Source of the DNA: DATARN01 sp036264135
GTDB taxonomy: Bacteria > Actinomycetota > Acidimicrobiia > Acidimicrobiales > Palsa-688
DNA length: 5,133 nucleotides
Direction: 5' to 3'
NCBI GenBank assembly: GCA_036264135.1
Contig: DATARN010000009.1
Coordinates: 1 to 5,133 of the forward strand
Shown in pieces: positions 1 through 5,133 of this stretch. The notes beneath the pieces are model-generated. The model had not been told where the DNA came from. It did not search any database and saw only the letters and a program-made list of their open reading frames with translations. The position numbers and the translations under genes were made by a program. Each line of letters opens with the position of its first letter. Positions within the stretch are counted from its first letter, which is position 1.

Positions 1-1
1 G

Positions 2-313
2 CAGAACGTGGAGCCGGCGCTGAACTGGGTGTCGGTTGCCCCGAGCGGCGGGCGCGATGTTGAGGCCACCACGCTGGCCGGTAACGGCGGCGCCTCTGCT
101 CCGAGTGAGGTCATCCTGGCCGCCAAGTCGGCGACGGGCACTTGCTTCTACATCGGTGACGAGGGCCTGACCCTGGGCTCGGTGGCCACCCCCGGCACCT
201 ACTACTACCAGAGCAACGACTGCACGGCGCCGACCGCGCTGTGGGGCACCACCGCTCCGACTGCCGGCACCCATGCCAGCACGACCACTGGCACGTGGGC
301 CGCGGCCTTCTAG
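2..313 (+). CDS. Type IV pilin-like protein, C-terminal part (5' end outside window)
   Basis: About 103 codons of an open frame entering from the left edge and ending at TAG 311-313. The GTG at 8 is only an internal Val codon as far as I can tell; the N-terminal prepilin leader and hydrophobic helix would lie upstream. What remains looks like the globular C-terminal domain of a small pilin or pseudopilin: a Gly/Ala/Thr/Ser-rich beta-type sequence with SATGTCFYIGDEG, then GTYYYQSNDCTAPT. Two Cys (codons at 143-145 and 221-223) are the only ones present and could form the C-terminal disulfide loop common in type IV pilins. The following genes (pilD, pilM/N, pilO) strongly support a pilus role: it would be a substrate of the PilD encoded next door and polymerise or act as a minor subunit outside the membrane. 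Without the N-terminus, major and minor pilin cannot be told apart. The pilin call rests largely on context and general composition. Confidence 0.7.
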   Translation, partial: QNVEPALNWVSVAPSGGRDVEATTLAGNGGASAPSEVILAAKSATGTCFYIGDEGLTLGSVATPGTYYYQSNDCTAPTALWGTTAPTAGTHASTTTGTWAAAF

Positions 314-341
314 CCGCCCGCTCCCCTGAGAGCAGCGCTTT

Positions 342-369
342 GCAGCCCACCGCCTCGCCGGTGGGCTGC
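342..369 (+). terminator. Strong hairpin after pilin gene, probable terminator
   Basis: GCAGCCCACCG (342-352) pairs perfectly with CGGTGGGCTGC (359-369): an 11-bp GC-rich stem with a 6-nt loop CCTCGC, starting 28 nt after the pilin stop. No T-tract follows (GACGCGTCCG), so it is not a canonical intrinsic terminator, but U-less hairpins are accepted terminator candidates in high-GC actinobacteria. It could terminate fully or partly, or protect the 3' end of an abundant pilin mRNA while pilD is expressed at a lower level. The hairpin is seen directly; its function is inferred. Confidence 0.65.
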
Positions 370-419
370 GACGCGTCCGTGCGCGCCTCGACCCGCTACC
401 CTCCGCCGACGATGCAGCC

Positions 420-1193
420 ATGACCGCCTTCCTTGTTGTCGCCGCCGGGGTGATCGGCCTGGCCGTTGGCTCGTTCCTCAACGTGGTTATCCATCGTGTG
501 CCCCGCAAGCAGTCGGTGGTGCGGCCTCGATCGGCCTGCCCGGCGTGCGGCACGCAGCTGGCCGAGCGCGACAACGTGCCCCTCCTGTCGTGGTTGCTCC
601 TCCGGGGCCGGTGCCGAACGTGCGGTGCACCGATTTCGATCCGGTACCCGTTGGTGGAACTGGCCACGGCCATGCTGTTCGTCGGAGCGGCACTGCGATT
701 CGGGTTCGACTGGGCCCTCCCCGCCTTCCTCGTGTTCCTCGCCGGCCTGCTCGCCTTGGCGTTCACCGACCTCGAGCACTATTTGTTGCCGGTTCGTATC
801 GTCTACCCGGTCCTGGTCACCATGGCGGTGCTGCTGGTGGTGGCCGCCGCCGCCGACAGCCGGTGGAGCCAGCTGGAAACGGCCGCCGCCGCGGCCGCGG
901 TCGGCTTCGCCGTCTTTTTCTTCCTCAACTGGCTGAATCCGAAGTGGATGGGATTTGGCGACGTTCGCCTGGCCGCGGTCATCGGGTTGGGGCTGGGTTG
1001 GCTGGGAGCCAGCGTTGCCTTTTTGGGCTTCTTTCTGGCCTTCTTGTTGGGCAGTGTCGTCGGCGTGGCCCTGATCGTCACCAAGCGAATGGACCGGAAG
1101 TCACCCATCCCCTTCGGGGTATTTCTGGCCATTGGCGCCGGTATTGCCGTCTTCGCCGGCCAGCCACTGGTTCACCTCTACCTTCGCCACTGA
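420..1193 (+). CDS. pilD: Prepilin leader peptidase / N-methyltransferase (A24 family)
   Basis: 257 aa polytopic membrane enzyme that cleaves the leader of type IV prepilins on the cytoplasmic side and methylates the new N-terminal residue. Residues 1-24 form the first membrane segment, with GSFLNVVIHRVP (17-28). The N-terminal methyltransferase-associated domain has the two CxxC pairs, C40/C43 and C65/C68, plus NVPLLSWLLLRGRC and RYPLVEL (75-81), so it is the bifunctional type. The peptidase aspartates are D117 (FTDLEHYLLP) and D181 (GFGD, the GxGD motif). About six or seven further hydrophobic segments fill 82-250. Length is normal. Two small deviations: the usual Asp after LLP is Val125, and the residue two after GxGD is Arg183 rather than Lys. 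ATG 420 gives an N-terminus entering the membrane immediately, as usual; no Shine-Dalgarno precedes it, and an ATG at 412 is out of frame and reaches a stop at once. A TACCCT hexamer at 397-402 could be a -10 giving a very short leader, but this is weak. Confidence 0.95.
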   Translation: MTAFLVVAAGVIGLAVGSFLNVVIHRVPRKQSVVRPRSACPACGTQLAERDNVPLLSWLLLRGRCRTCGAPISIRYPLVELATAMLFVGAALRFGFDWALPAFLVFLAGLLALAFTDLEHYLLPVRIVYPVLVTMAVLLVVAAAADSRWSQLETAAAAAAVGFAVFFFLNWLNPKWMGFGDVRLAAVIGLGLGWLGASVAFLGFFLAFLLGSVVGVALIVTKRMDRKSPIPFGVFLAIGAGIAVFAGQPLVHLYLRH

Positions 1194-1267
1194 CTCGCCG
1201 CCGGCCCGTCGTCGTTGCCACGCTCAGATGGGCGAGATTGCCGGTAAAGCAGCGGTGGGCAGCTGAC

Positions 1268-1273
1268 GATATT
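1268..1273 (+). promoter_or_regulatory. Possible -10 element for leaderless pilM/N transcript
   Basis: GATATT lies 7 nt before the ATG at 1281, in an AT-richer patch (ACGATATTTG) of an otherwise GC-rich 87-bp gap. There is no Shine-Dalgarno before the ATG. This spacing would place the transcript start at or next to the start codon. I see no convincing -35 hexamer at 16-18 bp; TTGCCG at 1238-1243 is too far. Transcription could also simply read through from pilD. Confidence 0.4.
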
Positions 1274-1280
1274 TGCCACG

Positions 1281-2966
1281 ATGATCTCCACTCGCGCATC
1301 CCATCGGGGCCCGCTCATCGGACTTGACATTGGCTCGTTCGCAATTCGAGCGGCTGAGGTCTCGATCGACGGGGGCCGCCCTACCCTCCACCGCTTCGCC
1401 CAGGTCACCCTCCCGCCGGGAGCGGTCAGCGATGGTGAGGTCGTCGACGCCCAGGTCGTCACCGGGGCGTTGAAGCGGTTGTGGGCCGACGGCGGCTTCT
1501 CCAGCCGTCGGGTCGTCGTCGGGGTGTCGAGCCAGCGGGTGATCGTCCGCCAGGCGGACGTGACCGCGATGAGCGAGGACGACCTGCGGTCAGCACTCAA
1601 CTTCGAGGCGCAGGAGCTGATCCCCATCCCGGTCGACGAGGCCGTCATGGACTTCCAGGTGATCGATCCTGTCCTCCCCCAATCGGACCCCAGCACGCCG
1701 CCCAACATGCGGATTCTCCTGGCCGCGGCCCAGCGGGACATGGTCAATGCCCATATCGCCGCCGTACGAGCGGCAGACCTTGACGTGGTCGCCGTCGACC
1801 CGGTGTCGCTGGCGATGCTGCGAGGGGTGCCTTCCGGGCCGCAGGGAATCGCCGAAGCCGTGGTGTCGATCGGCGGTGACCTCACCACCATTGCCGTCCG
1901 GGAAGGAAACAGCGCCCGCTTCGTGCGGGTCCTGAACATCGGAGGATCGGACCTCACCGAGGCCCTGTCGCGGGAGTTGGCTCTGAGCTCCCAGTCGGCG
2001 GAGGACATCAAGAGGCGTTCCGCCAACGGGGCACCGGTTGCCGTGGCCGCGCAAGCTCAGTCGGCCCTCTCCCTGCGGATCGGGGCGCTGGTGGATGAGA
2101 TTCGTGGCTCCCTGGACTTCTTCCTCGCCCAAACCGACACCGAACAGGTCGGCCGGATCGTCGTGACCGGGGGCGCCACCCAGACCGATGGCTTGGTGTC
2201 CCGATTGGAGATGGCGATCGGCACCTCAGTGGAGCTGGCCGACCCCCTCGCCGCGGTGGCGGTCGGCCGCACCGGCCTCAGCGAGACGCAGCTCCGCCAG
2301 TCCGCCCCGTACATGCTGGCGCCCGTCGGCCTTGCCCTTTGGGGAGCGGCCGAGCAGCGGCGCATCACCCTTATGCCCAAAGAGGTCGCGGCCGCCCGCC
2401 GCCAGCGCCAGCAGATGGGCGTCGGCGTGGCCGCCGTCGCAGCGTTGGCCGCGGGGCTGATTGCGCTTAGCGGCCTCGGCGCAGTGCGGGTTTCCCACGC
2501 CCGCCACCACGCCGCCGCGGCCCAGGCAACCGTGACGTCCCTGCAGGCGCAGAAAGCCACCTACAACGATGTGGCCACGGCACAAAGCCAGCTGCAATCC
2601 CGCCAACAGCTCTACGTGACCGCGGTCGGCCACGACGTCGACTGGGTGAATCTGTACAACCAGATCACCGCCACCATGCCGCCGGATGTCGTCATCACCA
2701 GCTTCTCGGCCCAACGCCCCGTTGCGGTCGCGGGCGGCGCGGGCGTCGCCAGCTCCGACGGCACGATCACCATCACCGCGACAGCCAAGGGCCAGGACTC
2801 GATCGCCACCTGGCTTCGGTCCCTCGCCACCATTCCCGGTCTGCAGGACGCCTGGGTGGAGTCGTCCACCGAAGCGGCAGGCAAGGGCGTGACCTTCAAC
2901 TCGGATGCCCAGGTGACACCAGCAGCCGAGTCCAACCGAGCCAAGACCATCGGAGGCACCAAGTGA
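1281..2966 (+). CDS. pilM: PilM-PilN fusion, type IV pilus inner-membrane platform protein
   Basis: 561 aa single open frame joining two normally separate proteins. Residues 12-335 are a PilM actin-like domain: phosphate-1 loop GLDIGS (14-19), FEAQELIPIPVDEAVMDFQV (108-127), phosphate-2-like VVSIGGDLTTIAV (194-206), DEIRGSLDFF (272-281) and adenosine motif VVTGGATQTDGL (294-305). At 361-368 comes RITLMPKE, which resembles the conserved N-terminal INLLP-type peptide of PilN that docks into PilM. It is followed by a basic stretch, one membrane helix (about 380-402), a likely coiled coil (404-445) and a PilN-like extracytoplasmic domain (about 450-545). In pili PilM is cytoplasmic and PilN links it across the membrane to PilO; here both are one chain. 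The ATG at 1281 puts 13 residues before GLDIGS, normal for PilM. Odd points: Ser196 stands where actin-like folds usually have the phosphate-2 Asp, and Arg23 where a Lys is usual. The stop overlaps the pilO start. Domain identity is solid; the exact boundary is approximate. Confidence 0.92.
   Translation: MISTRASHRGPLIGLDIGSFAIRAAEVSIDGGRPTLHRFAQVTLPPGAVSDGEVVDAQVVTGALKRLWADGGFSSRRVVVGVSSQRVIVRQADVTAMSEDDLRSALNFEAQELIPIPVDEAVMDFQVIDPVLPQSDPSTPPNMRILLAAAQRDMVNAHIAAVRAADLDVVAVDPVSLAMLRGVPSGPQGIAEAVVSIGGDLTTIAVREGNSARFVRVLNIGGSDLTEALSRELALSSQSAEDIKRRSANGAPVAVAAQAQSALSLRIGALVDEIRGSLDFFLAQTDTEQVGRIVVTGGATQTDGLVSRLEMAIGTSVELADPLAAVAVGRTGLSETQLRQSAPYMLAPVGLALWGAAEQRRITLMPKEVAAARRQRQQMGVGVAAVAALAAGLIALSGLGAVRVSHARHHAAAAQATVTSLQAQKATYNDVATAQSQLQSRQQLYVTAVGHDVDWVNLYNQITATMPPDVVITSFSAQRPVAVAGGAGVASSDGTITITATAKGQDSIATWLRSLATIPGLQDAWVESSTEAAGKGVTFNSDAQVTPAAESNRAKTIGGTK
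2952..2956 (+). promoter_or_regulatory. Ribosome binding site for pilO
   Basis: GGAGG is separated by 6 nt (CACCAA) from the GTG at 2963. It lies inside the last codons of the pilM/N gene and fixes the pilO start at this GTG. It is the only clear Shine-Dalgarno before any start in the window, fitting an internal operon gene, whereas the first genes of the other transcripts appear leaderless. Confidence 0.8.
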
Positions 2967-3556
2967 ACAAGCGGGTGATCGCCATCGCGGTGGCGGCGTC
3001 GGTCGTGATCGTCGGGATCTGGTATTTCGGCGTGAACTCCCACCAGTCGAAGTCGATCAAGCAAGCCAACGCCGCGGCCGCGGCCGCCGACGCCCAGGCG
3101 AGCAGCCTGCGCTCCCAGATCGCCGTCCTCCAGCGGGAGAAGACGCAGCTGCCGAGCACGCAAGCCAAGCTGGCGGCGCTGAAACTGGCGCTGCCCGATA
3201 CGCCGGCACTCGACAAGCTGGTGGATGACATCAACGCGGCCGCCGCACAGGCCGGTGTCGACTGGCAAACCGTTTCCCCGACCAAGCCTGCCACCTTTGC
3301 CGGTACCGGCCAGTCGCTATCCAGTACGAATGTCGGTGGCGCCCAATCCGTGACGGTGGCCCTCCAGGTCAACGGGTCCGTCCACCAGATCCTGGACTTC
3401 GTCACCCGCTTGAACACTCTGTCCCGGCTTCTCGACGTGACCTCAATCAACCTGGCGTCCGGCGCCGCCAAGCCGACCGCCCAACTCACCACGCAGATCT
3501 TCTTCGTCCCCTCCTCGACGGGCCCGGCTACGACCCCGGCGGCCGCGACTCCCTGA
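2963..3556 (+). CDS. pilO: PilO-like type IV pilus assembly protein
   Basis: 197 aa bitopic membrane protein. It has a short basic cytoplasmic start (MNKR), one membrane helix at about 5-23 (VIAIAVAASVVIVGIWYFGV), an Ala/Gln-rich coiled coil at about 26-75 (including LRSQIAVLQREK), then an extracytoplasmic domain at about 76-180 with LPDTPALDKLVDDINAAAAQAGV and VNGSVHQILDFVTRLNTLSRLLDV. This order is the PilO architecture, and the length is in the normal range. PilO pairs with PilN through the coiled coil and ferredoxin-like domains to align the assembly platform with the pilus. The GTG start overlaps the TGA of pilM/N as GTGA and is preceded by GGAGG, so the two are translationally coupled and probably made in equal amounts. 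The tail after 180 is Pro/Thr/Ala-rich and looks disordered. No pilP or secretin gene follows; the next gene is on the other strand. Confidence 0.9.
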   Translation: MNKRVIAIAVAASVVIVGIWYFGVNSHQSKSIKQANAAAAAADAQASSLRSQIAVLQREKTQLPSTQAKLAALKLALPDTPALDKLVDDINAAAAQAGVDWQTVSPTKPATFAGTGQSLSSTNVGGAQSVTVALQVNGSVHQILDFVTRLNTLSRLLDVTSINLASGAAKPTAQLTTQIFFVPSSTGPATTPAAATP

Positions 3557-3575
3557 CCGCCGCTCGTCAAGACGG

Positions 3576-4295
3576 CTAGGAGACGCTGGGCAAACGGGCC
3601 GCCACCTTCTCCACGACATCGGTAACCAGCGCCGCCGAGACCGGGCCGGCGGCGTTGGTGAACACCACCTGGGCTTCGAGCTTTCCCGCGGCCAGGTAGA
3701 CCACCTCACTGTTCACCGTCAAGGTGCGGCCCGACGCCGCGAACACGATGGCGCCCACGACCGTGGCGACGACGGCCGCCGGCCCGCCGCCGGCGCCCGG
3801 GGTGACCGTCTCCGAGACGGACTTCAACGCCGCCCCCTTGGGAAGGACGCCCGACCACTGGGCTCGCACGACGGAGGTGAGGCAGTCGGGCGCCTTGGCG
3901 CTGGTAATCGCGGACGTGTCGGCTTGGACGTCGGCCGCCGACGCGAACGTGCTGGCGGTCGACGTCAGGACCGCGGCGCCGGTGGCAAAGGAGTTGTCGG
4001 CCCGTGCCAGGCGATCCGCCGAGGCGTCCATTTCGCCGATGCAGCGGGAAAAGGGGGCGTTGTCGGCGGCGTGCGGCGATGTCGGAGCCACGGGGACGGG
4101 TTTCCACCCCGCCGGGAGGTCGCCGGGCTGGACAATGATCGCCTGCAGTTGTGGCGCCCGGAGGGGAGCGGCCGTCGTGACGACGGGAACCGTCAGCACG
4201 GTGAAGGGCACGCCGGCGGGACTGCTCCCACCGCAGCTGGCCGCCAGCAGCGCCACGGCGAGTATCCCGCCGGCCAGGCGGAGCAGCGAGGGCAT
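3576..4295 (-). CDS. Uncharacterised secreted lipoprotein
   Basis: 239 aa. The ATG at 4295 is chosen over an in-frame ATG at 4394 because it starts directly at a lipoprotein signal peptide: MPSLLRL, a hydrophobic core GGILAVALLA, then AAS-C with lipidated Cys21. The longer form would add 33 unlike residues before the signal. A Ser/Pro/Val/Thr-rich linker (22-48) leads to a globular part with IIVQPGDLPAGW (53-64), FSRCIGEMD, ADNSFATGAAVLTSTASTFASAADVQAD and KAPDCLTSVV. C85 and C138 are the only other Cys and probably form a disulfide. The body resembles in general style the 'DLPAGW' secreted proteins of actinobacteria, but I do not recognise a named family and give no function. It would be anchored to the outer face of the membrane. 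It converges on pilO with a 19-bp gap and diverges from aroC. Proposed promoter: TACCAT just upstream, leaderless. A link to pilus assembly is possible only from position. Confidence 0.85.
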   Translation of the reverse strand: MPSLLRLAGGILAVALLAASCGGSSPAGVPFTVLTVPVVTTAAPLRAPQLQAIIVQPGDLPAGWKPVPVAPTSPHAADNAPFSRCIGEMDASADRLARADNSFATGAAVLTSTASTFASAADVQADTSAITSAKAPDCLTSVVRAQWSGVLPKGAALKSVSETVTPGAGGGPAAVVATVVGAIVFAASGRTLTVNSEVVYLAAGKLEAQVVFTNAAGPVSAALVTDVVEKVAARLPSVS

Positions 4296-4303
4296 GGCCG
4301 GGC

Positions 4304-4309
4304 ATGGTA
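4304..4309 (-). promoter_or_regulatory. -10 element of leaderless promoter for the lipoprotein gene
   Basis: Read on the minus strand, TACCAT (TAnnnT) is followed by 8 nt and then the ATG at 4295, so RNA would begin at or beside the start codon. No Shine-Dalgarno lies before this ATG, which supports a leaderless message and also the shorter start, since the in-frame ATG at 4394 would lie upstream of this promoter. No clear -35 was found. Confidence 0.5.
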
Positions 4310-4407
4310 ACGACCGACCCGCGGCCGGAGTCGCCTCGCCGAGTCGCTCAGCCGGCCGCACCTCTGGCGAGCCGCAACCCCAATGCGAGGCCACAAAGGT
4401 AGGAAAC

Positions 4408-4427
4408 GGGGGGCCGTCCCACCCCCT
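4408..4427. repeat. G-run/C-run inverted repeat upstream of aroC
   Basis: GGGGGG (4408-4413) and CCCCC (4422-4426) flank an 8-nt spacer CCGTCCCA; a G-T pair (4408/4427) extends the stem to 6 bp. It ends 3 nt before the proposed aroC -10 and so covers the -35/spacer zone. It could be an operator or only a chance product of local G/C skew. The repeat is seen; any role is speculation. Confidence 0.3.
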
Positions 4428-4430
4428 CGG

Positions 4431-4436
4431 TAGGCT
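4431..4436 (+). promoter_or_regulatory. -10 element of leaderless promoter for aroC
   Basis: TAGGCT (TAnnnT) ends 7 nt before the GTG at 4444, placing the expected transcript start at the start codon. There is no purine-rich Shine-Dalgarno in the 5-10 nt upstream of the GTG. The -35 position is occupied by a G-run and gives no consensus match. This implies that aroC begins its own transcript rather than being read from the pilus genes, which are also separated from it by an opposing gene. Confidence 0.55.
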
Positions 4437-4443
4437 CGTTGTC

Positions 4444-5133
4444 GTGCTTCGATTCCTGACGGCCGGCGAATCTCACGGTCGGGCCCTGGTCGTGATCGTC
4501 GAGGGCCTTCCGGCCGGCCTGGCGATCTCCCTCGAGGCACTGCAAGGCGAATTGGCCCGGCGCCGGTTGGGCTATGGCCGCGGCCCCCGGATGCGTTTCG
4601 AGGCCGACGAGGTCACCCTGATCGGGGGCCTACGTCACGGCCGGACACTGGGTTCGCCGCTGGCCGTCATGATCGGCAACTCAGAGTGGCCCAAATGGGA
4701 ACAGGAGATGGCGCCGGGACCGGGCAGTACGGAAAAGCCGCTGACCGAGCCGCGGCCCGGCCACGCCGATCTGGCGGGTATGCAGAAATACGGCTTCGAC
4801 GACGCCCGCAACGTGCTGGAGCGGGCGTCGGCCCGCGAGACGGCGGCCCGGGTGGCCGCCGGGTGCTTCGCCAAGGCACTGCTCGCCGAGATCGGGGTGG
4901 GCATCGTCAGCCACGTGGTCCAGCTGGGACCGGTGGTCGTCAAATCGACTGCCCGGCCCACCCCGGCCGACCTGGCGGACGTGGACACCTCGGAGGTCCG
5001 CTGCTTCGATGCCGATGCCGAGGCGGCCATGGTCGCCGAGATCAAGGCGGCGGCCAAGGACGGCGACTCGCTCGGAGGCGTGGCCGAGGTCTTGGCCTAT
5101 GGCGTCCCCGTCGGCCTCGGCAGCCACGTCCAC
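4444..5133 (+). CDS. aroC: Chorismate synthase, N-terminal part (runs off window)
   Basis: First 230 codons, with no stop before the edge; the family is about 390-400 aa, so roughly 165-170 residues are missing only because the window ends. The enzyme converts 5-enolpyruvylshikimate 3-phosphate to chorismate with reduced FMN, the last shikimate step, in the cytoplasm. Diagnostic stretches: LTAGESHGRALVVIVEGLP (5-23, signature 1 with His11), ARRRLGYGRGPRM (38-50), GNSEWPKWE (78-86), RPGHADLAGMQKYGFDDARN (104-123, conserved His107), ERASARETAARVAAG (126-140, signature 2) and KDGDSLGGVAE near the end. GTG 4444 gives MLRFLTAGESHG, matching the usual N-terminus exactly; there is no earlier plausible start. 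The EWPKWE and RRRLGYGRG forms are like actinobacterial homologues as I recall them. It is divergent from the lipoprotein gene and probably opens an aro operon (aroK, aroB and others would be expected downstream, not seen here). Confidence 0.98.
   Translation, partial: MLRFLTAGESHGRALVVIVEGLPAGLAISLEALQGELARRRLGYGRGPRMRFEADEVTLIGGLRHGRTLGSPLAVMIGNSEWPKWEQEMAPGPGSTEKPLTEPRPGHADLAGMQKYGFDDARNVLERASARETAARVAAGCFAKALLAEIGVGIVSHVVQLGPVVVKSTARPTPADLADVDTSEVRCFDADAEAAMVAEIKAAAKDGDSLGGVAEVLAYGVPVGLGSHVH

Noticed and set aside
1194..1236. CTCGCC/GGCGAG inverted repeat after pilD as terminator
   Set aside because: A 6-bp stem with a 31-nt loop and no T-tract is expected by chance in this composition.
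545..1327. 260-codon open frame in another frame across pilD and the gap
   Set aside because: The product is Arg/Pro/Gly-rich and lacks domain features; the overlapping pilD frame has clear catalytic motifs. It is a high-GC shadow frame.
1178..2026. 282-codon open frame antisense to pilM/N
   Set aside because: Low-complexity Ser/Arg/Thr-rich product opposite a well-supported PilM domain; no start signal or motif.
2612..3570. Two long antisense frames over pilN/pilO (2612-3268 and 2896-3570)
   Set aside because: They lie opposite coding frames with clear membrane and coiled-coil features; composition is typical of complement-strand frames in GC-rich genes.
3557..3578. Shared terminator between the convergent pilO and lipoprotein genes
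   Set aside because: Only CGTC-AA-GACG (2-nt loop, too tight) or a 4-bp GCCG/CGGC stem could form; neither is convincing.
3924..4310. Plus-strand frame opposite the lipoprotein gene
   Set aside because: Gly/Arg-rich without motifs, while the minus strand shows a proper signal peptide and lipobox.
4335..4371. CTCGCC/GGCGAG inverted repeat in the divergent intergenic region
   Set aside because: Short stem, 25-nt loop, GC-rich background; not distinguishable from chance.
4296..4394. Longer start (ATG at 4394) for the lipoprotein
   Set aside because: It would put 33 residues, including charged ones, before the signal peptide, and the proposed promoter lies downstream of it.
4635..5133. Antisense frames over aroC
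   Set aside because: The plus strand encodes unmistakable chorismate synthase signatures in one continuous frame.

Overview
The window is high-GC DNA that looks chromosomal and actinobacterial. The chorismate synthase start (MLRFLTAGESHGRAL, later ARRRLGYGRG and EWPKWE) is very close to the mycobacterial form as I remember it. Three genes have a TAnnnT-like or GATATT hexamer 7-8 nt before the start codon and no Shine-Dalgarno, as expected for leaderless actinobacterial transcripts. A type IV pilus locus of this layout next to aroC suggests an Acidimicrobiia-like lineage; that placement is inference.

Layout, left to right: (1) 1-313, 3' end of a type IV pilin-like gene; (2) 342-369, a perfect 11-bp hairpin in the 106-bp gap, probably a terminator; (3) 420-1193, pilD, a bifunctional prepilin peptidase/N-methyltransferase; (4) an 87-bp gap with a possible leaderless promoter; (5) 1281-2966, a single ORF joining a PilM actin-like domain to a PilN domain; (6) 2963-3556, pilO, translationally coupled by a GTGA overlap and a GGAGG site; (7) 3576-4295, minus strand, an uncharacterised secreted lipoprotein ending 19 bp from pilO; (8) a 148-bp divergent intergenic region with one leaderless-type promoter on each strand; (9) 4444-5133, the first 230 codons of aroC, cut by the window edge.

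The plus-strand genes 1-3556 form part of a type IV pilus machine: a pilin substrate, the enzyme that cleaves and methylates its leader, and the inner-membrane assembly platform PilM-PilN-PilO. No pilP or pilQ follows pilO, which fits a cell without an outer membrane. AroC belongs to the shikimate pathway and is probably the first gene of a separate aro operon.

I see no clearly new system. The points most worth a second look are the PilM-PilN fusion, the altered nucleotide-site residues in its PilM half, the unidentified lipoprotein in the place where pilP would lie in a diderm, and the divergent leaderless promoter pair. There are no RNA genes, mobile elements or CRISPR arrays that I can recognise.
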